Source: a virus
Direction: 5' to 3' (one strand)
Virus record (IMG/VR): IMGVR_UViG_3300022699_000302
Coordinates: 62,001-126,000 of that record
DNA: 64,000 bases
The notes under the pieces are model-generated. The model saw only the letters and a list, made by a program, of their open reading frames with translations, was not told the DNA's origin and did no database searches. The translations under genes were made by a program, and so were the position numbers. The first letter of the stretch is position 1. Every line of letters starts with the position of its first letter. Shown here in pieces: positions 55,302 through 62,436 of the stretch.

Positions 55302-57185
55302 ATGCCGAGACGTGGTCACATCGTTACTCCCGCCCAAGGCTGGTACTACCCCGAAGGGTATGAGGGGTCGTTAACTGGAGTTCTTCCCGAGCGACTCCAG
55401 GAAGTTGGGCCTTGCGGTCGGGGCGTTACTCCGCTTTCTCCTAATGACTTCAGTCCGGAATCCTTGATCCAGGTAATGGGTACGTTCTTCCGTGATCTGC
55501 CTCAAGCAGATGAAGAGGTTCTGCGCTCGTTACTCGAATCAATGATTCACGGGGCTACGCATGAGTACGTCCAGTTCGATCAGATCAATGATTCGAAAGA
55601 CGTGAACACTGTTCCTACTTTTGTTAGGAAGTTGTGGCTTCAGCGCGATCTGACTGATGGTAGGTATCTCGGAACACCGCACGCCCACCTCGATTTCGAG
55701 TATATAGCAGCTGGTGGCGAAACCTCGGTTGCGCTTCCGGCCGGCCAGTATCTTGCCGAAGGCTTCTATTTGCTTTATCTCGATCGTATCGGAGTCGATC
55801 CGGAAGCATCTGGAATTACCGTCGGCCAAGGAGCATTTAGCTCCGAGATTCAATTCACCACGCCTCTGGCCCCGAACACTGTCGTACGGCTACACTCGTT
55901 GAAACGAGGCACGCAGCCTTCGTTTACCGCGAGTGGGAATGACACTGTATTCAATTTTTCGCCGGCGGTGGATGTCGTTTCAGCTAAAGTCTTCATCAAC
56001 AACATCAATCTCGAAGAAGGCGTGGGCTGGGTTCTCAGAAGTCGTGAATTGGTGTTCACTGGAGGGTTAATAGGTAATGAGGTCATACGGGTGCAAGTCG
56101 GGGATCAGGTCCATACCGTATTGGGCACGGCGGGGCAAACCCGCGTCGCGTTGCCGTTCACTGTTGAAGATCCAGAGGCAGCGATTGTCACGATGGACAG
56201 GATCGACCTCCGGACAGGATGGGTCCTCGAACCGACAAGGCTAATTTTCTCAAACCCTCTCAGGAGCGGGTATACCGTTAGGGTTGAGGGGCCAGTGGTA
56301 GCCGCACACAACCATCAGTCCTACTCCGAAGAGACAACCGCCCTGAAACATACATTCGAGCTCCCCTCAGGGTTCGAGTTCGATATCAATGATGATAAGA
56401 CCTATAACACTGAACGCCCGATCTACATCTGGGTGGACCGTCAGCTCTTACAGACATCCGAGTACACATTTTTGTCTCGGTCCAAGGTCAAACTGAATGC
56501 GCCAATCCCTGCCAACAGTTTATTCGAGGCGAAGTGGGTTACCCGGAGTGATAGCGCACTGCACGGTCACCCGAATCTTCGAGAGACTCTTTCGGGGTCG
56601 AAGAACACCTTCAACCCCCCTGAAGAGATTCAGACCGATCGACCCGAGTATGTAGAGGTCGACGGCCTTCTAATGACTGAAGGTCTCGACTATGTCGTGA
56701 CTGGAGCCGGCACTGCAATCAAGTTTACGTCGAATCTCGGTGCTACCTCGAAGGTAGTGATCTACGGTCAAGCCAACTCGTACCTCTGGGAATTCGACTC
56801 GAACACAGGATCGCCCTGGGACTACGAGATCGTTGATATGGAGACGATCCAGAACGGCATCGATCATCCCAGCTTCGTGGCAGAGAAAGATGTCGACTGG
56901 TCGATCCCGGAACGAGGCATTCTTCGTACCAACTTCTTAATCCAGGATGGTTGGCTGAAAAATGCCGATGTTGATGAGGAGACGGCTTACAACAACTTCG
57001 GCATCCTTCTGGATTTCCAGGAAGATACCACTGCTGAATACGTAGCCCTTGTGCGGGCTTTGATGGCCGCGTATCTTGCTGGACCGAAATATTTCGTCAA
57101 AGAGAACTTCGCCCGTATTGTGCTGGGATCACCTTTTTCGGCAAAACCCGGCAAAGTCAAGTCGATTGAACTGGTGACCACCTAA
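55302..57185 (+). CDS. Large tail structural protein (627 aa), no RBS before ATG
   Basis: N-terminal part (PEGYEGSLTGVLPERLQEVG, IQVMGTFFRDLPQADEEVLR) is followed by a long beta-rich region with repeated VRLHSL, VRVEGPVV and KVVIYGQ-type strands, and a helical end. It looks like a large baseplate or tail-tube/fibre adaptor protein. No SD precedes the ATG; TATAAT lies only six bases upstream, so the transcript might be leaderless. Confidence 0.6.
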   Translation: MPRRGHIVTPAQGWYYPEGYEGSLTGVLPERLQEVGPCGRGVTPLSPNDFSPESLIQVMGTFFRDLPQADEEVLRSLLESMIHGATHEYVQFDQINDSKDVNTVPTFVRKLWLQRDLTDGRYLGTPHAHLDFEYIAAGGETSVALPAGQYLAEGFYLLYLDRIGVDPEASGITVGQGAFSSEIQFTTPLAPNTVVRLHSLKRGTQPSFTASGNDTVFNFSPAVDVVSAKVFINNINLEEGVGWVLRSRELVFTGGLIGNEVIRVQVGDQVHTVLGTAGQTRVALPFTVEDPEAAIVTMDRIDLRTGWVLEPTRLIFSNPLRSGYTVRVEGPVVAAHNHQSYSEETTALKHTFELPSGFEFDINDDKTYNTERPIYIWVDRQLLQTSEYTFLSRSKVKLNAPIPANSLFEAKWVTRSDSALHGHPNLRETLSGSKNTFNPPEEIQTDRPEYVEVDGLLMTEGLDYVVTGAGTAIKFTSNLGATSKVVIYGQANSYLWEFDSNTGSPWDYEIVDMETIQNGIDHPSFVAEKDVDWSIPERGILRTNFLIQDGWLKNADVDEETAYNNFGILLDFQEDTTAEYVALVRALMAAYLAGPKYFVKENFARIVLGSPFSAKPGKVKSIELVTT

Positions 57186-58444
57186 TGCCTGACCAGTACA
57201 AGATCATAATCGAAAACGCTGACGGAACCGAGTCGGAGTACCTGGTTCGGTCCGACCTCCCTCTTGGGGTTACAGCGGGTCAAGCTGTTGACAAGTTCAA
57301 ATCCTTGCTGGCCGGGGTCGATGTCTACGACGACGTCATCACGCCGAATTGGTATACCGAGTTTATCTGCTTTATCTGGGCTATTGCTCGTCTGAATCCT
57401 AAGTGGGAAGTCGGCCGTTTGCTTGGTGCCGGCATCACCACGTCGAAAGTCATGGTGGGCCATGGTTCAGTTGAGTCTGAGCTGCGAGGTGGCGCCCAGA
57501 TCGATCTTAGAGCGGCAGGGCCTGGTTCATCTGTTACGGTGAAGGGGTCGGTATTCACTTATAACGCGAATCCCACAACTCTGGCTCAATGGAGAACAGG
57601 GGAACAACTGGCGTTTGCAATCGAGGAATCGTTTCCTGATCTGCAAGCCATCTACCGCAACGGATTCTTGTTCCTCTATACACGAAGCTTTGGATTTACG
57701 AACCCTACTCTTCTGGCCGGCAGTTACACCGTAGCATCCACAGGGCTCGCCGGATTTACCCGTCTTGGCGGCGATGCCTTGATTCCTGCAGGACAATTCA
57801 ACATCGAAGCGTCACCGTCAGCACCACAGGCCTGGGCAGGAGCTCAGATCAAGATTACGATTGGAACAGCTTTCTTCCCGGATTACGAGTCGTTGCGGAA
57901 GAACGATACTATCAGGTTCCAGCTGTCCGGTGTTGACTATGAGACCAAGATCAGCCGGGTCGAGGTATCACTGCCGGCGATCGATATCTATCTTGATCTG
58001 ACCAATGATTTCCACGATCACGGCGTCGGACCCCTGGCCCACCCCATTGCATCCACGCTTCTCGATGAAGTCGAGATCACCTATCGCCGGCTCCCTCAAC
58101 TTGATGATAATCCTCTGTTCTTCATGGATGAGCCAATTAAGGAGCAGACCGACCGGTTTATCCAGGAGATCTACGATTACCTCAAGAATAACACCTTCGG
58201 AGTCAAGGTCGACTCGAATTGGCTGAAGGATCAGGAAAGGATCGATCAGTTAGTGCGGTTCCTCGATCGCGTGAGAGCTGTCGAGACCAACTGGATCATG
58301 TGCTCCGACCTCGAGGGAGTCGATGAGCTCGGGGTTCCTTTCTTTGTCGAGACAACACCGTCGTCGGGCGGCTCGTTCTTCGACACGCTTCCCGCGTACC
58401 TGATCGTCGATCAGACCTACCTCGATCAGCACTATTTGAGCTAA
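57185..58444 (+). CDS. Tail structural protein (419 aa)
   Basis: ATG overlaps the preceding stop (TAATG). Beta-rich middle (SYTVASTGLAGFTRLGGDAL, DYETKISRVEVSLPAIDIYL), helical C-terminal third (RFIQEIYDYLKNNTFGVKVD, QLVRFLDRVRAVETNWIMCS). Not recognised; last gene of the virion operon. Confidence 0.55.
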   Translation: MPDQYKIIIENADGTESEYLVRSDLPLGVTAGQAVDKFKSLLAGVDVYDDVITPNWYTEFICFIWAIARLNPKWEVGRLLGAGITTSKVMVGHGSVESELRGGAQIDLRAAGPGSSVTVKGSVFTYNANPTTLAQWRTGEQLAFAIEESFPDLQAIYRNGFLFLYTRSFGFTNPTLLAGSYTVASTGLAGFTRLGGDALIPAGQFNIEASPSAPQAWAGAQIKITIGTAFFPDYESLRKNDTIRFQLSGVDYETKISRVEVSLPAIDIYLDLTNDFHDHGVGPLAHPIASTLLDEVEITYRRLPQLDDNPLFFMDEPIKEQTDRFIQEIYDYLKNNTFGVKVDSNWLKDQERIDQLVRFLDRVRAVETNWIMCSDLEGVDELGVPFFVETTPSSGGSFFDTLPAYLIVDQTYLDQHYLS

Positions 58445-58465
58445 AAAAGAAAGACTCCTAAAAAA

Positions 58466-58495
58466 GTTGGCTGCATTGGATGCAACCAACTTTTG
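58466..58495. terminator. Dispersed palindromic element, copy 8, acting as a bidirectional terminator
   Basis: GTTGGCTGCAT, TGG, ATGCAACCAAC, with AAAAA on the left and TTTTG on the right, so a U-tail follows the stem on both strands (TTTTTTAGG on the minus strand). It sits between convergent gene ends. Here the element has terminator form; most other copies do not. Confidence 0.7.
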
Positions 58496-58498
58496 TGA

Positions 58499-58969
58499 TT
58501 ATGGAAGGGGTGGGGACCTTCCCCACCCCTCGGCCTCCATGGACTTCTGGACCTGGTTTTTCTTTACCGCCATGAAGGCCCATGATGTGACGGTGGTGGA
58601 GACGCAGAACATGATGAATCCTGCTACTAGCAGGAATCCTGCTCCTGCCTCCAACCATGCCGTGAGAAGGATCGACCCCAGAAAAGGCAGGCCGAAGATT
58701 AATGCCGCAAGGATAGCGCCGTCGAAGGCGCTGGGTTCGATGCGACGGTTATACTCGTCCCACCATTTCTTGGGGGTGATCCCGTCTCCGGGTTTTGACT
58801 CGAGCAACCCTGTCATTTTCTTCATCAGGGCTGCACCGAATCGATTCGCCTCAGCTTTGAAGCTGGGCTTTTTCTTCCCTTTCTTCTTCTTTTTCTTGGG
58901 TCGGGGCTCGGGCTCGGGGACGATACTCCCGTAGCCGTATGGGGTCCGACCCTTCATCGTCTTCTCCAT
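58499..58969 (-). CDS. Membrane protein, two TM segments (156 aa)
   Basis: The start MEKTMKGRTPYGYGSIVPEP follows GGAGGGCAGGACG. A Lys-rich stretch (PRPKKKKKKGKKKPSFKAEA) is followed by two TM segments (FDGAILAALIFGLPFLGSIL, GAGFLLVAGFIMFCVSTTVT). It overlaps the secreted protein gene by 119 bases in another frame. Confidence 0.6.
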   Translation of the reverse strand: MEKTMKGRTPYGYGSIVPEPEPRPKKKKKKGKKKPSFKAEANRFGAALMKKMTGLLESKPGDGITPKKWWDEYNRRIEPSAFDGAILAALIFGLPFLGSILLTAWLEAGAGFLLVAGFIMFCVSTTVTSWAFMAVKKNQVQKSMEAEGWGRSPPLP

Positions 58970-59636
58970 CGTCCTGCCCTCCGATGTAACGACTGGCAAT
59001 CGTGAAGACAACTGCGATCACCAGAAGGATCAGTACCGGAATCAATGCCCACGATTTTCCCAATGCTCCGGCACAACCATTGGAATCGTCGTCTCCTCCG
59101 CCTCCTCCGCTAGAGGAAGAGCCGTTGGTGCCCCATCCACGTACACCGGTGTAACCCGATGGGTGGATGATCAGAGTGTAGGTCCTGACCTCAGATGCTT
59201 CTGAGGCCCCGGCTCCGACCGCGACGGTGTCGTACCAAAACCATTCAACCTCAAAGGTGTATGCGCCTTCGGTTCCTGGTTGGGGTACACCTCCTACCGC
59301 CCCGGTTTGGTAGGGGTGATGGAGGTTGTTCGGTCCGCTGGGCGGGGGCGGATAGTTGGGATTGTCGTAAGGGGATGGTGGGTCGAGAGTGAGGCCTGAG
59401 GGTTGGGGGGATATCCACGTCGCAATCGCCCGGGAGAAATGCATGTTCCCCATGTACGTGGCTTGATACTGCTCGTCGACGGTGAACTGGTAGTTCCCGC
59501 GCATGGCGGAGTTGGTTACGTTGACCTCCGCGTGGATCTCGGATCCATCGGCGGGACCGAAGTCGGGCTTGTACTGGGTCTGTGCCGAGACCGCCCCGGC
59601 GAACAGCAGTAGTGTCACAAGTGTAAGGTATTTCAT
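58851..59636 (-). CDS. Secreted/membrane-anchored surface protein (261 aa)
   Basis: Signal peptide KYLTLVTLLLFAGAVSA, a beta-rich exported domain, a Pro-rich part (SPYDNPNYPPPPSGPNNLHH), then a Ser/Gly run (SSSSGGGGGDDDSNGCAG), one TM helix (WALIPVLILLVIAVVFTIAS) and a basic cytoplasmic tail. The Gly-rich/Cys/TM/basic end recalls bacterial C-terminal sorting signals. A phage-coded surface protein of this build could block superinfection or alter adhesion; this is inference. GGAGGTGCC precedes the ATG. Confidence 0.65.
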   Translation of the reverse strand: MKYLTLVTLLLFAGAVSAQTQYKPDFGPADGSEIHAEVNVTNSAMRGNYQFTVDEQYQATYMGNMHFSRAIATWISPQPSGLTLDPPSPYDNPNYPPPPSGPNNLHHPYQTGAVGGVPQPGTEGAYTFEVEWFWYDTVAVGAGASEASEVRTYTLIIHPSGYTGVRGWGTNGSSSSGGGGGDDDSNGCAGALGKSWALIPVLILLVIAVVFTIASRYIGGQDDGEDDEGSDPIRLREYRPRARAPTQEKEEEREEKAQLQS

Positions 59637-59691
59637 GGCACCTCCTGGACTTGTAAGTGTTTGGGTTTGCAGAGGAGATACAACTATATCT

Positions 59692-59710
59692 CCTCTATAG
59701 TCTTAGGCCG
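59692..59710 (-). promoter_or_regulatory. GGCCTAAGA promoter box with a hairpin at the transcript 5' end
   Basis: Core at 59701-59709; AGAGGAGATA and TATCTCCTCT follow within 25 bases and form a ten-base-pair hairpin that starts almost where transcription would begin. It drives the secreted protein gene. Confidence 0.65.
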
Positions 59711-59734
59711 AAATCGGAGGCTGGTTTTTGCAGT

Positions 59735-59763
59735 AAAAAAGAGGGGCCCCTTAGGCCCCTTGA
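59735..59763 (-). terminator. Rho-independent terminator
   Basis: AAGGGGCC-TAAG-GGGCCCCT stem followed by CTTTTTTAC on the minus strand. The GGCCTAAGG inside it is part of the stem, not a promoter box. Confidence 0.8.
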
Positions 59764-59972
59764 TACCACATCAGCAGAGCCATAGCTCCTGCTAAGTAGC
59801 CGTGCAAGCCGAGAAGCACAAACACGAAACAGAGGACCCCGCCGAGAGTTGTCGGCTGGACCCGATTCTCCAGGCCGAGATGGTCGGCTAGGGCTTGTCC
59901 GCAGTCACCGTCGTACTCAACTTCAATCAGGTACGGCAGGTACCACGCGCGGATTCGACGTAGCCACTTCAT
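59751..59972 (-). CDS. Small membrane protein (73 aa)
   Basis: Basic start (MKWLRRIRAWYLPYLIEVEY), an acidic middle with a Cys, then TM segments (TLGGVLCFVFVLLGLHGYLA, GAMALLMWYQ). It overlaps the previous gene by four bases. Unknown. Confidence 0.6.
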   Translation of the reverse strand: MKWLRRIRAWYLPYLIEVEYDGDCGQALADHLGLENRVQPTTLGGVLCFVFVLLGLHGYLAGAMALLMWYQGA

Positions 59973-60232
59973 GCTCCCTCCTTTGGCCGGCCGATTTTTC
60001 CGATCAGCTTCAGTTTTTCTTTGGATTCAAAATTGCGCCATTCCGAGCTATGGATCTCGAGGCGCGTCAAAGACTGCATGTCGTAGATTACAATGGAGTC
60101 GCCAACATAGACCGGACCTCGCTCGATCAGAACAAGCTGAGGACAGATTAAACGGCGCCACCAAGGTCCCCGTGAATAGACCTCGCAGGTCCGGGGGAGA
60201 CCTGCAGACTCAAGTGTGATCTCTACGGTCAA
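59969..60232 (-). CDS. Unknown protein, TTG start (87 aa)
   Basis: TTG at 60232 follows AAGGAGGGGGGATA; the frame upstream (to GTG at 60280) lacks an RBS. Reads LTVEITLESAGLPRTCEVYS, then WWRRLICPQLVLIERGPVYV and DSIVIYDMQSLTRLEIH. Beta-rich. Unknown. Confidence 0.55.
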   Translation of the reverse strand: MTVEITLESAGLPRTCEVYSRGPWWRRLICPQLVLIERGPVYVGDSIVIYDMQSLTRLEIHSSEWRNFESKEKLKLIGKIGRPKEGA

Positions 60233-60288
60233 TATCCCCCCTCCTTCTAAAATTTGCGTTCCTCGGGATGAGGTGTTCACGCTGTAAT

Positions 60289-60307
60289 CTTCTACTGTCT
60301 TAGGCCG
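60289..60307 (-). promoter_or_regulatory. GGCCTAAGA promoter box, with CAGTAGAAG after it
   Basis: Core at 60298-60306, between the end of the zinc-ribbon gene and the TTG-start gene at 60232. Confidence 0.6.
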
Positions 60308-60317
60308 AACTTTTTGT

Positions 60318-60638
60318 CTATTCTCGTTTCAGCATTCCTCTCTGTTTGAGCCAATGAAAGATCGGTTCTGGGCGGTCTTCGTCTTTGTCCGCAGCTTCGC
60401 ATGCCAAGTCCCAGTCGTTGAATCGATGGATCCAGGTCTCGCAGTCCTGACAGTAGAATCCGTTGCTCCCTCCGATAGCGAAGTCATCTTGGCTCAGTGC
60501 TACCTCTGCATCCATACCGTCATGCAAGAGAACTTCACAGGCGATGTCAGCGTTGTAGCTTTCCATAAGATCCTTACCGCCACATTTCGGGCAGACGAAA
60601 GCTATTTCGTAGTTACAGTAGTCTTTGATTTTGGACAT
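60318..60638 (-). CDS. Zinc-ribbon protein (106 aa)
   Basis: The start MSKIKDYCNYEIAFVCPKCG follows AACGAGGAAAC. CPKCGG and, 38 residues on, CQDC form a zinc ribbon. Middle: ADIACEVLLHDGMDAEVALS. Likely nucleic-acid binding. Confidence 0.65.
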   Translation of the reverse strand: MSKIKDYCNYEIAFVCPKCGGKDLMESYNADIACEVLLHDGMDAEVALSQDDFAIGGSNGFYCQDCETWIHRFNDWDLACEAADKDEDRPEPIFHWLKQRGMLKRE

Positions 60639-60651
60639 GTTTCCTCGTTTC

Positions 60652-60692
60652 GTAAAAAGAAAGCAGGGGTCCCGAAGGACCCCTGCTAACAA
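60652..60692 (-). terminator. Terminator of the tRNA operon
   Basis: GCAGGGGTCC-TTCG-GGACCCCTGC stem followed by TTTCTTTTTACG on the minus strand, directly after the third tRNA. Confidence 0.9.
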
Positions 60693-60695
60693 TGA

Positions 60696-60786
60696 TGGCA
60701 CAGCGGGGAGGACTCGAACCTCCAACCTTCCTACTAAGCGGACGGGCCCGCTTTTCAGATGCTCTACGCAATTGAGCTACCGCTGT
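60696..60786 (-). tRNA. tRNA-like gene with abnormal anticodon region
   Basis: Acceptor ACAGCGG/CCGCTGT, G discriminator and encoded CCA, D-arm GCTC-AATTGCGTA-GAGC and T-arm GGAGG-TTCGAGT-CCTCC are all canonical. But 37 bases, not about 23, lie between D-arm and T-arm, and they form an AAGCGG/CCGCTT hairpin with a six-base loop instead of a normal anticodon arm plus variable loop. No anticodon can be named. It may hold an insertion, be a class II tRNA with a decayed anticodon stem, or be a non-decoding tRNA mimic. Confidence 0.65.
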
Positions 60787-60787
60787 G

Positions 60788-60863
60788 TGGTGCAGGGAGA
60801 AGGACTCGAACCTTCATTTCCGAGCTTAAGAGCTCGGGTCCTAACCAATTGGATGATCCCTGC
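60788..60863 (-). tRNA. tRNA-Lys(CUU) with an eight-base anticodon loop
   Basis: Acceptor GCAGGGA/TCCCTGC, A discriminator, encoded CCA, T-arm GAAGG-TTCGAGT-CCTTC. Anticodon stem CCGAG/CTCGG closes a loop CTCTTAAG of eight bases rather than seven, with CUU in the expected place after U33; a further C-G pair could shrink it to six. One base separates it from the tRNAs on each side. Confidence 0.75.
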
Positions 60864-60864
60864 T

Positions 60865-60942
60865 TGGCGGTCCCGGCGGGATTCGAACCCACACCCTCCT
60901 GAGTTTAGAGCCCAGGCGCGCTGCCAGTCGCGCTTCGGGACC
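60865..60942 (-). tRNA. tRNA-Arg(UCU)
   Basis: Acceptor GGTCCCG/CGGGACC, G discriminator, encoded CCA, D-arm GCGC-GACTGGCA-GCGC, anticodon loop CTCTAAA (UCU) on a six-pair stem, T-arm GTGGG-TTCGAAT-CCCGC. It starts five bases after the stop of the peptidyl-tRNA hydrolase-like gene. Confidence 0.85.
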
Positions 60943-60947
60943 GTGGT

Positions 60948-61340
60948 TTACGCAGCCTTCGCCGCCTCCTTTCGACTGAATTCCTTCAACGCCAGAGGAA
61001 GCGAAGACAAAAGTTTCGCGGTGTCTTCCCCAGGTTCGACAGCGACAGCCGTCAGCTCATTAGCCCAATCCGGCTCAAGCCACTTCGAGTGTCGGATACC
61101 CTGGGTCTGCAAGACATGACACAACAGATCCAGCGCCTGCTTGTGCTTCACAGAGAGCAAGCAGAGAAACTGGCTGTCGCGATGCCACGCAGTGGCTATG
61201 TCAGAGTTTTCGAAAGTGAATTGAGCGAGGGCGTGAGCAGACTGGGTTGCCTGCTGTCCAGGGCTGAGGTCCCTGCGAGTGACGATGTAGAGTTTATCAC
61301 CCGTTTGGTACTTCGGTTCTTCCTACGTGAAATCCATCAT
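60948..61340 (-). pseudogene. PTH2-like peptidyl-tRNA hydrolase gene with in-frame UAG
   Basis: A frame of 124 codons reads KLYIVTRRDLSPGQQATQSA, HALAQF, FLCLLSVKHKQALDLLCHVL, WANELTAVAVEPGE, the layout of PTH2 peptidyl-tRNA hydrolases (RxDL...G..A.Q..HA). The only RBS and start (GGAGGAA, then ATG ATG at 61340-61335) are in the same frame but separated from it by a TAG at 61325-61323 (MMDFT, stop, EEPKYQ). No ATG, GTG or TTG follows the stop in frame before the conserved core. So either the gene is broken, UAG is read through, or an unusual start is used. It leads the tRNA operon. Confidence 0.6.
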
Positions 61341-61356
61341 TTCCTCCGTGGTTAGT

Positions 61357-61370
61357 TCGGGTATACCCGA
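61357..61370. promoter_or_regulatory. Perfect 14-bp palindrome, possible operator
   Basis: TCGGGTATACCCGA, between the promoter box at 61392-61400 and the RBS at about 61345. The only such palindrome near a box; could bind a dimeric repressor. Confidence 0.45.
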
Positions 61371-61384
61371 TGATGAAAAGGCCT

Positions 61385-61401
61385 GTCAACACTTTAGGCC
61401 G
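61385..61401 (-). promoter_or_regulatory. Variant promoter box GGCCTAAAG before the tRNA operon
   Basis: Core at 61392-61400, with A for G at position 8 and G for A at position 9. Followed by TGTTGACAGG. It is the most diverged copy. Confidence 0.45.
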
Positions 61402-61488
61402 AAAAACTCGAAAAAGGAGGAGGTAGGAGGGGACTCCGGGGTTACGGGAAGTCCCCTCCCCAGCTAGCCAGAAAGGGGGCGAAAGGGA

Positions 61489-62253
61489 TTAGCTGTTTTC
61501 CTCACTGCTCTTGGATGATTTGGCCGAGTCGGGGCCTGTATCCCCGGTCTCGCTCGGGGTGACCGCGTTTTCGAATTTCTCGAGAGCGTCTTTATCGACT
61601 TTCGTGCCGGCCTCGAGGTAGTCAGCTGCGTTCGAAGCAATGAGGTTGCTCTTCAGCAGTCGTTTCTGCGGTCCGCCGGCGTTGGCGTAATTCACGACCG
61701 ACTTACCGAACGCATCCATAGTGCCCTTGACGTTCTTCGATTGGAGGTGGGCTACGTTGCCTCTGCTGAGACCAAGTCCTTTTGATTCGTCCCAGGTCGA
61801 GATGTCAGAGCCCAGGAATGCGATCGACCAGTTCTCGTCGCTCTCACGGTCCTCGATCATCTTTTTGATGACAGCGGGATCCTTGATCTCTTGGGAACTG
61901 TTTTCTTGCCCATCAGTCATGACAGCGATGATGGATGTGGCCTCACCGAGCTTGTACTTCTTCGCCGCTTCTTCGGTGGTGGTGATGGCCCGGTGGACTG
62001 CGTCGAGCAGAGCCGTCGATCCTCGCGTGGTGTAGTTCTCCATGTTGAGGTCGGCTGCACTACGGATCGGCTGATCTTTGACCAGCTCGATGTACTCGTT
62101 ATCGAAAAGGATGATCGTGAGACGAACATCTTTGTCCTGAGCCTCTTTTTCGAGGCTGGACTTGAAAGCGTTGACCGACTCGATCACGTCCATACGTTGG
62201 GGCTCCATAGAGCCGGAGCGGTCGACCACAAGTGTGACGTATAATCTTTCCAT
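61489..62253 (-). CDS. vWA-domain protein (254 aa)
   Basis: Complete metal-ion-dependent site: DRSGS near residue 11, Thr in TTRGSTALLD and Asp in VMTDGQENSS. Helix-strand layout of a full vWA domain through about residue 170; then a polar C-terminal region ending in Ser/Glu. vWA proteins bind partner proteins and often pair with MoxR-type ATPases; none is next to it. It is a second vWA after Ro60. Confidence 0.8.
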   Translation of the reverse strand: MERLYVTLVVDRSGSMEPQRMDVIESVNAFKSSLEKEAQDKDVRLTIILFDNEYIELVKDQPIRSAADLNMENYTTRGSTALLDAVHRAITTTEEAAKKYKLGEATSIIAVMTDGQENSSQEIKDPAVIKKMIEDRESDENWSIAFLGSDISTWDESKGLGLSRGNVAHLQSKNVKGTMDAFGKSVVNYANAGGPQKRLLKSNLIASNAADYLEAGTKVDKDALEKFENAVTPSETGDTGPDSAKSSKSSEENS

Positions 62254-62436
62254 GCGTATCTCCTGAATCAGACCAAGCCCTTAGCGGTAGAGGATACCGC
62301 ATTCGGGCTTGAATTTGGGGATTGGGAATGAACGATTGTTCATAACCAGTATAGAAGAGGGAAGGCGGGCGAGGTGGTAGTGGAATCCCGCCTTCCCCCA
62401 TTGGCCTCGCTGGGCGCGTACTCTACGAAACCTAAG
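62254..62436 (-). other. Intergenic region with hairpin and possible operator
   Basis: Minus strand: hairpin GGAAGGCGGG...CCCGCCTTCC (62360s-62395), then TATACT (62348-62353), then the inverted repeat ATGAAC...GTTCAT (62328-62343). An 18-codon frame (MNNRSFPIPKFKPECG) starts inside the repeat but has no RBS. This looks like a promoter-operator of a different type from the GGCCTAAGA boxes. Confidence 0.4.

Noticed and set aside
59741-59752. Nineteenth GGCCTAAGA-type box
   Set aside because: GGCCTAAGG here is the loop and arm of a terminator stem.
60948-61340. Genome-wide UAG recoding to glutamine
   Set aside because: Attractive with a phage GlnRS, but many genes here stop at TAG immediately before the next gene's RBS or start, and reading through would give implausible extensions.
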